A DNA stretch of 64,000 nt, taken from positions 5,518,001 to 5,582,000 of the forward strand of contig OY729512.2 of NCBI GenBank assembly GCA_963422445.2. Reading direction: 5' to 3'. This DNA is from G963422445 sp963422445 (GTDB lineage: Bacteria > Pseudomonadota > Alphaproteobacteria > Thalassobaculales > Thalassobaculaceae). The notes under the pieces were generated by a model, which was not told the DNA's origin, made no database searches, and saw only the letters and a program-made list of their open reading frames with translations. Positions within the stretch are counted from its first letter, which is position 1. Each line of letters begins with the position of its first letter. The translations under genes were made by a program, and so were the position numbers. Positions 9,702 through 18,304 of this stretch are shown here, one piece after another.

Positions 9702-10654
9702 TGATATCTGATCCTCGGATCCAACCAGGCGATTGTGATATCAACAATGATGTTGAGCATGACAAACACCAAAGAATACAGAAACACGAGATTCTGCATC
9801 ACGAAGATATCCCGTTCATTGACCGCCGTAAACATGGCGTAACCGAGTCCAGGTGTTCCGAACGCCCGCTCCACCGGGATCGATCCGGCGAGAACGAACC
9901 CAAGCAGGATGCCGGACAGGGTAATAACCGGCAGCAATGCGTTCGGCAGCGCATGCAGCCGCACCACCCGCCGCCCGTTCAACCCCTTGGCGCGCGCCGT
10001 CCGGACATAGTCTTCACGGATGACTTCAAGCAGGCTTGAACGGGCCATTCGGGCGATGTATGCCGCCTGCCCGAGGCCCAGTACAACCGCCGGCCCGATC
10101 ACGATCTCGAACGTGACCCAAGGGCTTTCGAAAAGGGCGGCGCCAGTAAGCGGCGCCCGATAGCCGAACCAGAACAGCAGAGCCAGCACGATCAGCATGC
10201 CGAGCCAGAAACCCGGCACGGCCAGACTGACGATCGAGACGAAACGGACCAGATTGTCTAGAAGGCTGTTCGGCTTCAACGCGCTGATGATTGCGACCGG
10301 AATGCCGATGATCCAGGACAGAATGACGGACAGGATCGCAATCTGCGCCGTCAACGGGCCGCGCCGCATCACCATCTCACCAACGCTTTCGGCACGAAAG
10401 AACGATCGTCCCAGCTCACCACTGATGATGTCACCCAGCCATTTGAAATACTGAACGATCAACGGATCCGTGAGCCCGAGTTCCTTCATGTAGCCAAGGC
10501 GCTGCTCTTCGGTGAGCTTGGTCAGACCATCTGGCCCGAAGATCGCTGTCAGGGGATCTCCCGGCATCACGCGCATGATGAGAAAAACCAGCACGGACAC
10601 ACCGAGCACTGTCAGGCCACCAAATCCCAGACGGCGGATTATATAACTATACAT
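9698..10654 (-). CDS. Peptide-type ABC transporter permease (DppB/OppB-like)
   Basis: The 318-residue membrane protein begins MYSYIIRRLGFGGLTVLGVS, the usual OppB/DppB N-terminus. VMPGDPLTAIFGPDG follows, and the EAA loop is RTARAKGLNGRRVVRLHALP. It is the first gene of a two-gene permease operon. No strong ribosome-binding site is visible ahead of the ATG. It forms the transmembrane channel with the downstream permease. Confidence 0.93.
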   Translation of the reverse strand: MYSYIIRRLGFGGLTVLGVSVLVFLIMRVMPGDPLTAIFGPDGLTKLTEEQRLGYMKELGLTDPLIVQYFKWLGDIISGELGRSFFRAESVGEMVMRRGPLTAQIAILSVILSWIIGIPVAIISALKPNSLLDNLVRFVSIVSLAVPGFWLGMLIVLALLFWFGYRAPLTGAALFESPWVTFEIVIGPAVVLGLGQAAYIARMARSSLLEVIREDYVRTARAKGLNGRRVVRLHALPNALLPVITLSGILLGFVLAGSIPVERAFGTPGLGYAMFTAVNERDIFVMQNLVFLYSLVFVMLNIIVDITIAWLDPRIRYQ

Positions 10655-10840
10655 CGCATTCAGAACCAGGCTGTTTCGCGCAACCGCATCGATGCAGTGA
10701 CCTTAGCACGAATGTCCGACATGTTGTCCAATCTCACCTTGCCATCCATCCGGCGGCGGACGGAGCGGAGCAAAACAGCCACATCGCTCGCGGCCGCAAA
10801 AAAATCCCGTGTTGCATCCAGGCCACCGTGATTACGGCCG

Positions 10841-12052
10841 TCATGACGCGGGTGTTGCCTCTGCACCATCGCGAACCCGGACCAGCAATAGACAAAACAT
10901 GAAACCGAAACCGCTCAGAACCGCGATCATGATCCCCATCGGCAACGCTGTGCCGTCATGCAACAGACCGGCAATCGCGCCAACACTACCGGCCAGCATC
11001 ATCTGACCAAAGCCAAACAGCGACGCCGTCGTTGCCGCAAGCCGGGGAAATGGCGCGAGTGCACCGGCAATCGCGTTGCCGCCAACGAAACCGAGACTGC
11101 CCACCACGACAATCAGCGGGATGACGACCCCGGCCAAACCGCCAATCCCGAACCAGATGATCACAAAGAGGGTCATGCCGCTCGTCGCCGAAACCAGACT
11201 GCCGACGCGTAACATCTTCAACGCGCCGAACCGCAGCACCAGATAGGCATTGAGATAATTTGCCGCCATCAGGCCGATGACATTGAGTCCGAACAAGAAT
11301 CCGTAATGCTCGTCGGCAACACCGAATAGCGTGATGAACACGAAGGGTGAAACCGCGAAATAGGTAAACATGCAGGCAAAGGCGAAAGCGCTGGTTAACA
11401 TGCAGCCAAGCGACTGCCGTTCTCGAAGAATGGTCGCGTAGTTGCGCAGCAGCAACGGTATGGACAGGGATGTCCGGCGCTCCGGCGGCAATGTCTCGGG
11501 GACCCGCAACGCCAAGGCGAGAAGACAGCCGGTACCAAACAGGCACAGGACCAGGAAAATGGCGCGCCAACCAAACCAGATCAGGACATAGCCGCCAATC
11601 ACCGGCGCCAACAACGGCGTCACCAGAAAGGCGAGATTGATGAAGGACTGAGCGCGCGCCGCATCGTCGAGTTCGAAAACGTCGCGAACCATGGCCCGCG
11701 CGATCACCTGACCCGCCGCGGCGCCGACGGCCTGAATGAACCGGGCAAGAATCAGTTCATTGACATCGGTCGCAAATATGCATCCAACACTCGCAACACA
11801 GTAAAGCGTCACCCCGACCATCATGACGCGGCGGCGCCCCAGCGCATCGGAAACCGCGCCATATAGCAACTGACCAAATCCGAGCCCGAGGAAAAAGGCA
11901 CTGAGCGTCAGCTGGACCTGTCCGGGCGCCGCATCGAGATCGGCGGCAATGGTCGGCAGTCCCGGCAGATACATGTCGATCGCCGCAGCCCCCAATGCAG
12001 CCAGGGTTCCTAGGATGACCGTCAATCCACGCGACGGAAACTGCCCCATCAT
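10841..12052 (-). CDS. MFS exporter, Bcr/CflA-type drug resistance transporter
   Basis: The 403-residue protein has about twelve predicted membrane segments. The N-terminus contains AAIDMYLPGLPTIAADL, the hallmark of the Bcr/CflA branch, and motif A appears as GAVSDALGRRRVM after the second helix. Members export drugs or small metabolites by proton antiport from the inner membrane. It lies 34 bp downstream of the TrmO-like gene on the same strand and is probably co-transcribed with it. The substrate is unknown. Confidence 0.9.
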   Translation of the reverse strand: MMGQFPSRGLTVILGTLAALGAAAIDMYLPGLPTIAADLDAAPGQVQLTLSAFFLGLGFGQLLYGAVSDALGRRRVMMVGVTLYCVASVGCIFATDVNELILARFIQAVGAAAGQVIARAMVRDVFELDDAARAQSFINLAFLVTPLLAPVIGGYVLIWFGWRAIFLVLCLFGTGCLLALALRVPETLPPERRTSLSIPLLLRNYATILRERQSLGCMLTSAFAFACMFTYFAVSPFVFITLFGVADEHYGFLFGLNVIGLMAANYLNAYLVLRFGALKMLRVGSLVSATSGMTLFVIIWFGIGGLAGVVIPLIVVVGSLGFVGGNAIAGALAPFPRLAATTASLFGFGQMMLAGSVGAIAGLLHDGTALPMGIMIAVLSGFGFMFCLLLVRVRDGAEATPAS

Positions 12053-12086
12053 GCCATTCCTGCCGGGTTACGGGCCGCAACCGGCA

Positions 12087-12551
12087 TCATCGCCAGTACC
12101 GTATCATGATTTCTTGCGCCCAGTCCGGCTCACGCACCGGTCCGCGCGGTGCAAATCCCGACATGTACGGCTTGATATCGAAGACCGGCGTGCCGTCAAC
12201 AGCGTCGAGGCCCTTGACCGTAAGCACCGAGCCGGCAACGCCGACAACGCGGCATATCGTTATTCCCAACCGATTGGGCCGGGCACTGCCGCGTTGGGCC
12301 AGGATTCCGACGGCCGGCCAGCCCTTGCGCCCGCGCGGATGCCGGACGCCTGTGACGACCTTTGCCGGATCCTGTCTGTCAAAATGGAACAAGACCTCAA
12401 CATGCGAGAAATCTTCAAGGCCACGCAACGCCTCTCCGGGAATCCAGGACTCGTCGAGATGAATCTCGGCCGTAACCGCGTCCCAATCGTCATCCGTGAC
12501 GGCGCGCCGTCCGCCGCGGACTCGACCAACCGCCCGTATCGCGATCTCCAT
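12087..12551 (-). CDS. trmO: tRNA (N6-threonylcarbamoyladenosine(37)-N6)-methyltransferase, TrmO/TsaA-like
   Basis: This 154-residue protein shows the UPF0066/TsaA pattern: AIRAVGRVRGG at the N-terminus, LRGLEDFSHVEVLFHFD, then GVRHPRGRKGWPAVGILAQRG and RPNRLGITICRVV. VFDIKPYMSGF follows near the C-terminus. TrmO enzymes use S-adenosylmethionine to methylate t6A37 of certain tRNAs. It is rather short for TrmO (E. coli is about 235 residues), lacking the C-terminal domain, as do many alphaproteobacterial members. It is probably first in an operon with the MFS gene. Confidence 0.85.
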   Translation of the reverse strand: MEIAIRAVGRVRGGRRAVTDDDWDAVTAEIHLDESWIPGEALRGLEDFSHVEVLFHFDRQDPAKVVTGVRHPRGRKGWPAVGILAQRGSARPNRLGITICRVVGVAGSVLTVKGLDAVDGTPVFDIKPYMSGFAPRGPVREPDWAQEIMIRYWR

Positions 12552-13075
12552 CCCCTACCTCGCTTTCCCGCACGCAGCCCAAGACCAGCAAACTCAAGAT
12601 CACGCTGACCCCACCGAACTGGCCAGTATCGGCAATCATCGTTCAATGTCCGTTTGCCGCTTGCGGCATCCTTTCCCTGGTTCCCAGGCATATCCGGGAC
12701 TGAAGCGCCGAGTTATTTCCGATCAGGATTCCATTCGAATTCATGCCAAGCCACGGGCTGCGACATTTTCGCGGTCAGAACAAACACCGTCACGACCGGC
12801 ACACAGTTGGCATTGATGACCGGTGCCGGGCGTTCGGCCGATGAAAGTCCCGGCCTTGCCGAATATATTGACGCTGCAATTCCATGATTCTGTTGTCTTT
12901 CGCCAACCCTGTCGAACGGACCATTGCTGGCTGCCTGACTGCCGCCACTGGCCGTGATTCTGTTGTCTGTCGGCCGTTTCGAAACCTTTTAAGAAGATAT
13001 GGACGTCACAGGCAGCCGCATAATTGCGCACCGGCATGGATAACCGCCACCATTGACACCCGAAGCGGAGTCGGG
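12552..13075. other. Noncoding stretch left of the DUF6036 remnant
   Basis: About 520 bp with no supported gene on either strand. No IS ends or tRNA-like structures were recognised. It is the junction between intact chromosomal genes and the decayed mobile region. Confidence 0.45.
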
Positions 13076-13628
13076 TCAATCGTCTTTTCTTGCGGATCGG
13101 AAGTCAAAAGAGATCCGAACTGTGACGACCCAACGCCGATCGATACCGAGTTCGGTCTCGGGGAGTCGTGCGAAGAGCCTGTTACGGTCGGTCAATCCGA
13201 CCCGCGATAACACCGCGGTAAAGCTCCGGTCCTTCTCCCGCTCCGCGATATATTTCGAAATTGCCAGATCATTCGTTTCAAGACACCACCCGGTCATGCC
13301 GTGTATTGCCGGGCTCTCGACCGGCACGAGGCGCAACTCCCAGCCCTTCGGAAGTCTCGCAGTCTCGGGCCCCATGCTCCGCGCATGGTAGCCGAATTGC
13401 TCATGGAAATACGAGCTCTCGCCGATGGCGTCGTCAATGAAAAGCGCGCTCGGGATGGTTTCGGGGGTAGACATCCGCAACCATGGACAGGAGCAAGGCC
13501 GCCGGGGCGTCCGGATGCTGTCCGAGAATCGCCTGGCTGCCGACGACAACAATCTCCGAATCATCGGCAATGGTGGCGCCCGCGCGTATGAGATGCTCAA
13601 GTTCGGAACGCGTCGTAGATGCGCTCAA
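13076..13628 (-). pseudogene. DUF6036-type nucleotidyltransferase-like gene, frameshifted
   Basis: The minus strand encodes SELEHLIRAGATIADDSEIV then VVGSQAILGQHPDAPA and DVYPRNHPERA, the N-terminal part of a DUF6036-like nucleotidyltransferase-fold family. It then breaks near 13440-13465 and resumes in another frame as LFIDDAIGESSYFHEQFGYH, GPETARLPKGWELRLVP and CLETNDLAISKYIAEREKD. The two halves join cleanly if one frame change is allowed. The 5' end lacks an ATG and abuts the IS1634 remnant at about 13603-13628, so the native start may be lost. The cellular role of the family is unknown. Confidence 0.72.
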
Positions 13629-13968
13629 GTCGGAGCTCGGCCTGCGCTCGATCTGGTATCAGAAGGGCAACCGCACCGCGGCGCACCTGGTCCTCGCCTT
13701 TCACGCCCTGCACCTGCTCCGCACTCGCCTTAAGGCCGCCGGCATCACCCTCAGTCGGGAGTGGATCCGCAATCGCCTGCGCAGCTGGTTGCGCATCACC
13801 ACCACGATCCGCCGGACCGATGGATCGACAATCGTCAACCGCCAGGACGTGCGGCCCCACCCCGAAGTCACGCGGATCACCCGCGTCGCGGGTGTGGAGC
13901 CACAACTGCACCGTTGGAGAATTTCGATGCAGAATAACAAAATCGTCAAAACCGTAGAGTCCTGTCTG
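13603..13968 (+). pseudogene. C-terminal remnant of an IS1634-family transposase
   Basis: The plus strand reads ALKSELGLRSIWYQKGNRTA, then HLVLAFHALHLLRTRLKAAG and TTTIRRTDGSTIVNRQDVRP. This is the C-terminal region with the catalytic-Glu block of IS1634-type transposases. Everything upstream of it is missing, replaced by the DUF6036 gene on the other strand. It differs from the element at 2432-4185, so it derives from a different IS1634 member. The AT-rich stretch that follows (to about 14100) may be its right end. Confidence 0.72.
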
Positions 13969-14114
13969 CTGGATCGAAAATTATTTTTACGCAAAATCAA
14001 TATTTTATGGAGAATCTCAAACTACAAAGTGCCAACTTGGGTCAAAAAAACAGGACCGCAACACCACCCCAGAACCTGCAATCGTCCCGCCACTGTCAGC
14101 AACGTGGGATCTAG

Positions 14115-14958
14115 ATAGTGTCGTCATGAGTGATGTTTATCTGTCCTATCTGTCGAACTCACTCGATGGTTCCTGGAGGCGACTCATGGGATTGGCTCAT
14201 CGGCGTCACGACATTTCGGACAGGGTCTGGCTGTTGTTGGAGCCTCATCTGCCTGGCCGAGCGGGAAGTTGGGGTGGGGTGGCGCAGGATAATCGACGGT
14301 TCGTTAATGCGATCTTCTGGATTCTGCGTACCGGCGCTCCCTGGCGTGATGTGCCGCCAGACTATGGAGACTGGAAAAATACCCATCGTCGGTTCTGTCG
14401 CTGGCGGGACAAGGGGCTCTGGGGGGCGTTGCTGGAGCCTCTGGTGGATGAGCCGGACTATGAGTGGCTGATGATTGACGCCAGTCATCTCAAGGTCCAT
14501 CCCCATGCGAGCGGTGCGGTCGGTGGCCATCAGGCGATGGGTCGCGCAAAAGGGGGCTGAACACGACGCTGCACCTGGCTGTGGACGCGCATGGGATGCC
14601 GGTGCGGGTGTTGGTGACCGAGGGGACGGCAGCAGATTGCAGTCAAGCGGTCGAGCTGATTGAAGGGATAGATGCCGAGTCCTTGTTGGCGGACAAGGCC
14701 TATGACACGAATGCCATCCTGTCTTATTGTGAGGAGCATGAAGTCATTCCAGCGGTTCCGCCGAAGCGCAACCGCAAGCACCCCAGAGCGTATGATGTCC
14801 ATCTCTACCGGCACCGGCATTTGGTGGAGAACGCGTTTCTGTGGCTCAAGCGTTGGCGTGGGATTGCCACGCGATACGCCAAGAATGCCGCATCGTTCCT
14901 CGCCGCGGTGCAGATCCGGTGTCTGGCGCTCTGGGCTGGTATTTCGTGACGACACTAT
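14115..14958 (+). mobile_element. IS427-type (IS5 family) insertion sequence, copy 2
   Basis: The element is 844 bp with the same inverted ends as the copy at 1563-2397. It is flanked by CTAG at 14111-14114 and 14959-14962. The right-hand CTAG was itself used as target by an IS630 element, which starts at 14962. Compared with copy 1 it has 9 extra bases (three codons) near the frameshift site. Confidence 0.9.
14186..14949 (+). CDS. IS427-type transposase, two frames joined by probable -1 frameshift
   Basis: The first frame starts at the ATG at 14186 after a GGAGG site and runs to 14560. The second frame runs to 14949. They join at AAAAGGGGG (14548-14556) by a one-base backward slip, as in the other copy. 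Catalytic landmarks are LMIDASHLKVHP, ADKAYDTNAI and HLVENAFLWLKRWRG. All three acidic residues are present, so a functional transposase can be made if slippage occurs. Confidence 0.83.
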
Positions 14959-14961
14959 CTA

Positions 14962-16139
14962 GTGTCCTGTACGCAAAGTTCGTATTGTTAAGGGGGTGGT
15001 GTCGATTCGGGGGGCATGGTGATGCGACTTTCGGTGGAGATCAAGCTGAGCGCGGACGAGCGCAACGAGCTTGAGCGGCTGGCGCGCGGGCGCAAAGTCT
15101 GGCGAGGCCTGTCCGATCGGGCGCACATCGTGCTGCTGGCGGCCGAAGGGCTTACCAATGTGCAGATTGGGAGCGTGCTGGGCGTGACCAGCCAGACCGC
15201 CAGGAAGTGGCGCAATCGCTTCGCAGAGCATCGTCTTGACGGGCTTGACGACGAGCCGCGCTCCGGCCGTCCCCGGCGCATCGATGACGACGCCGTGGCC
15301 GAGGTGGTGCGCAAGACGCTTGAGGAGAAGCCTCGTGACGCGACCCAATGGAGCACGCGCTCGATGGCGCAGGCGACGGGGTATGCGCCGTCGACGGTCA
15401 ATCGCATCTGGCGAGCCTTTTCCCTTCAGCCGCACAGGAGCGAGACCTTCAAGCTCTCGGCAGACCCCTACTTCGTGGACAAGACGCGCGACATCGTGGG
15501 GCTCTACGTGGACCCGCCGCAGCATGCCATGGTCCTCTGCGTGGACGAGAAATCGCAGGTTCAGGCCCTCGATCGCACCCAGCCGCTGCTGCCGCTGCGC
15601 CCGGGGCAGGTCGAGCGGCGCACTCACGATTACAAGCGCAACGGCACGACCTCGCTCTTCGCAGCCCTTGACGTCGCCACAGGCAAGGTCATCGGACAGT
15701 GCTATCGGCGCCACCGCAGCGTGGAGTTCCGCAAGTTCCTGGATCACGTCGAGGCCAACGTGCCGCCCGACCTCGAGATCCACATCGTCATGGACAACTA
15801 CTCGACCCACAAGACGAAGACGATCCGCGACGGGTTCGCCCGGCGACCGCGCTGGCATGTTCACTTCACCCCGACCTCTGCCTCGTGGCTCAACCAAGTC
15901 GAGCGCTTCTTCGCCGATCTGACAGAGAAGCAGATCCGGCGCGGGGTTCACCGATCGACCGTCGAGCTGGAGCAGGCGATCACCGGGTACATCGACACCG
16001 TCAACGAGGACCCCAAGCCCTTCCGCTGGCACAAGACAGCCGATGAAATCCTGGCGTCCATCAAGCGCTTCTGCCTCAGGACCCTCGAAACCGCTGCAGC
16101 CGCAACATCATAACGGTACGAACTTTGGAATCAGGACAC
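14962..16139 (+). mobile_element. IS630-family insertion sequence, complete
   Basis: The element is 1178 bp flanked by TA dinucleotides (14960-14961 and 16140-16141), the standard IS630/mariner target. Its ends are inverted: GTGTCCTG then AAAGTTCGTA at the left, TACGAACTTT then CAGGACAC at the right. It landed in the TA of the CTAG that flanks the IS427-type element, so it arrived second. Confidence 0.92.
15016..16113 (+). CDS. IS630-family transposase
   Basis: The 365-residue protein is intact. An N-terminal helix-turn-helix region (LTNVQIGSVLGVTSQTARKW) is followed by a winged-helix segment (STRSMAQATGYAPSTVNRIW). The DDE domain has catalytic Asp in VLCVDEKSQVQAL, second Asp in IVMDNYSTHKTK and Glu in SWLNQVERFFADL. 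This is the DDE(D/E) arrangement of the Tc1/mariner-IS630 superfamily. It fills nearly all of the element and appears functional. Confidence 0.95.
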   Translation: MVMRLSVEIKLSADERNELERLARGRKVWRGLSDRAHIVLLAAEGLTNVQIGSVLGVTSQTARKWRNRFAEHRLDGLDDEPRSGRPRRIDDDAVAEVVRKTLEEKPRDATQWSTRSMAQATGYAPSTVNRIWRAFSLQPHRSETFKLSADPYFVDKTRDIVGLYVDPPQHAMVLCVDEKSQVQALDRTQPLLPLRPGQVERRTHDYKRNGTTSLFAALDVATGKVIGQCYRRHRSVEFRKFLDHVEANVPPDLEIHIVMDNYSTHKTKTIRDGFARRPRWHVHFTPTSASWLNQVERFFADLTEKQIRRGVHRSTVELEQAITGYIDTVNEDPKPFRWHKTADEILASIKRFCLRTLETAAAATS

Positions 16140-16758
16140 TAGGTCCCTCTCCCGGCCCCTTCTTGATGCCCGATTTTATCGCCAGTTCAGTGAACTTCTG
16201 AGAGAAGTGCCCGGTCCGAACCGGATTGCCGTTCGATAAAATGAACAAGCGGTCGTGGGCAGATCCGTTCCGCCTCCGGATCTCCAGATACCGTTCAAGA
16301 GCTCTGCGAACGGTAACGTGTAACGGAACGAGCCTCGATTTCTTGAACTTTGTCTCCTGGATAACAACACCGTCGGGGGTGAGGTCCGATATCGTCAACG
16401 AAGCGACCTCGCTTGCTCGCATTCCCGTGGCCGCGGCGAGTCCAATCATGAAGTGCAAGCTGTACGGTGTGATCGATCCAGCGGGCCGGAGGTCTAGCGC
16501 GGCGTCCATCACTCTCCGGATTTCCTCCGCCGTCATCAGGCACGGCGTTCGCCGTCGTGTTTCCGACCGGCCAAGCACATTTAGGGGCAAGACTTCGTGG
16601 CGTTCGTCTTCCGAGTGGAGCCACAATGCAAAATTTCGGAGGAACGCGAGTCTCCTCCTTATGGTCGGAAGCATGGCGGTTCCGGTCGCCGCTTCGATCA
16701 TCCGGCTGCAAAGAATGATCTCATCGCCGTGATCGTCCGCATGCTTGGCGTAGGTCTC

Positions 16759-18215
16759 CAGCAATTCTCCTTATGGCGTTTTTCGTTGCATTGCGGCCTT
16801 TCGTGTTGGTTTTTTTGGCGGTTTTGCGGTTGGAGGGATGGGCTTGGCGCGGGGGCCGGGGATCAAGCGTTTGCGGGAGGCGGGATGCCCGTGATGACGG
16901 TTCTCATGAGGACCGCCCATGACGCGAAGACATGGTAGGCGGTGATCGCGCGGATGTGCTCGAACAGGCGCCTTCGGGCTCCGAGTGCGTGCCGCGCCCG
17001 CCGCCAGGACGCTTCGATCAGGTCGCAGGCCGTGTGCAGGGCGAAGGCCAGCAGATTGAGCACGACCAGGATGCTGGCCAGGGTCTGGCTGCCATGCCCG
17101 AAATTGTGTTCGAGGTTGTAGCCGTTGGTCTTCAGGACGTTGAAGGTCTCGTTCTCGATCTTCCAGCGGGCACGCCCGCAGGCGGCGATGTCGGCGGCGG
17201 TGTCTCGCGTGACGGCAAGGTCGGTGACGAAGCTGTTGCGGTAGGTCACCTTGCCGTCGGGCTTGGCGATCTCGACCTCCAGCCAGTTGACGACGAGCGC
17301 GTCGGCGCCGTCGCGCAGCGGCACGCCATTCATCCAGCGATAGCGATGGCGGCGCTTGGCCGCGCCCCTGCCCACGGTCTGGCACACCTTGTCCAGCACG
17401 ACGCCATGGGTGTATTCGCTCAACGTCTTGTGGCTGGACGGCTTGCACACGAAGATGAAGCTCCCGCCCGCAGCGCGCACCGCCTCGCAGATCGGCTGGC
17501 GGGAATAGAGATCGTCGCCCAGATAGACCGGTCTCAGCCCGGCCACACAAGGCCCCAGGCGGGCCAGCCAGCGCTGCGCCGCGCGGCTCTCGCAGTCCTG
17601 CTTCGCCGAGCCGTCTTGCGGGCGCACGAACTCCGGCGCCAGAGGCAAGGCGCGGCGCTGCCCCGGCGCCACCAGAGCGGCGCCGACAAAGCTGTGGAAA
17701 TACTCCACATCCTCGCCCCGCCGGCGCGTCGAGCAGTGCGCGCAGTGGATCGTGCCGGAACGGAAATGCTCCGAGCCGTCCAGCGCGATCAACACCCGAT
17801 CGTCCAGGCAGCGCAGACCCGACAAGGCGCCGGCACCATCCAGGTCATCGACAAGCGCCGAAAACACCACGTCGAAATGATCCGTCGGCGCCCCATCCAG
17901 CATCCGCCGGATATGGCTGTCGCACGGAACCCGCTCCATGCCGAACAGCGTCCCGGCGTTCGAAGCGCCGCGCTGCGCCGACAGCAGGCGCTGATGCGCC
18001 AGAAACGACGGGCTCTGCATGAAAAACACCGAAAACGCCGCAAGCCCGATGTCTCTCATGGCATAGCGCGTGTTGCGTCCCGAGCGCTTGTCGGGCAACG
18101 CCGCGCACCGCTTCCCCAGCACATCCATGTATCGTTCAAGACGCTTCATACAACAGCTTGAATCACATCTCCAAGCCTTTGAAAACCCCTGATAACTCCA
18201 AAAGGAGAATTGCTG
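16759..18215 (-). mobile_element. IS4-type insertion sequence, copy 1 (intact)
   Basis: The element is 1457 bp. Its ends are CAGCAATTCTCC and GGAGAATTGCTG, perfect inverted repeats. A perfect 9-bp duplication GTAGGTCTC flanks it (16750-16758 and 18216-18224). Removing the element and one duplication restores the recombinase reading frame as LETYAKHADD. A decayed second copy is at 39594-41044. Confidence 0.94.
16863..18149 (-). CDS. IS4-superfamily DDE transposase
   Basis: The native start is taken as ATG 18149 (MKRLERYMDVLGKRC), giving 428 residues. The frame is also open from the recombinase start at 18308. Catalytic landmarks are LIALDGSEHF (Asp), PVYLGDDLYSRQPI (Asp) and RARWKIENETFNVLKTNGYN, a Y/R-E-K-like block with the Glu. 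The family within IS4 could not be named. Compared with the copy at 39698-40978 it has no stop or indel and looks active. Confidence 0.87.
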   Translation of the reverse strand: MKRLERYMDVLGKRCAALPDKRSGRNTRYAMRDIGLAAFSVFFMQSPSFLAHQRLLSAQRGASNAGTLFGMERVPCDSHIRRMLDGAPTDHFDVVFSALVDDLDGAGALSGLRCLDDRVLIALDGSEHFRSGTIHCAHCSTRRRGEDVEYFHSFVGAALVAPGQRRALPLAPEFVRPQDGSAKQDCESRAAQRWLARLGPCVAGLRPVYLGDDLYSRQPICEAVRAAGGSFIFVCKPSSHKTLSEYTHGVVLDKVCQTVGRGAAKRRHRYRWMNGVPLRDGADALVVNWLEVEIAKPDGKVTYRNSFVTDLAVTRDTAADIAACGRARWKIENETFNVLKTNGYNLEHNFGHGSQTLASILVVLNLLAFALHTACDLIEASWRRARHALGARRRLFEHIRAITAYHVFASWAVLMRTVITGIPPPANA

Positions 18216-18304
18216 GTAGGTCTCCAGGACTCTTCCCTGCTCGGCGAACTTGAAGCCAAGATGGCGTTTGAGAGCGACGTAGCGCTCGACGTGGCATGCC
18301 ATGG

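Noticed and set aside
16932..18161. Plus-strand open frame across the IS4-type element
   Set aside because: It is antisense to the intact transposase; a similar shadow appears in the decayed copy.
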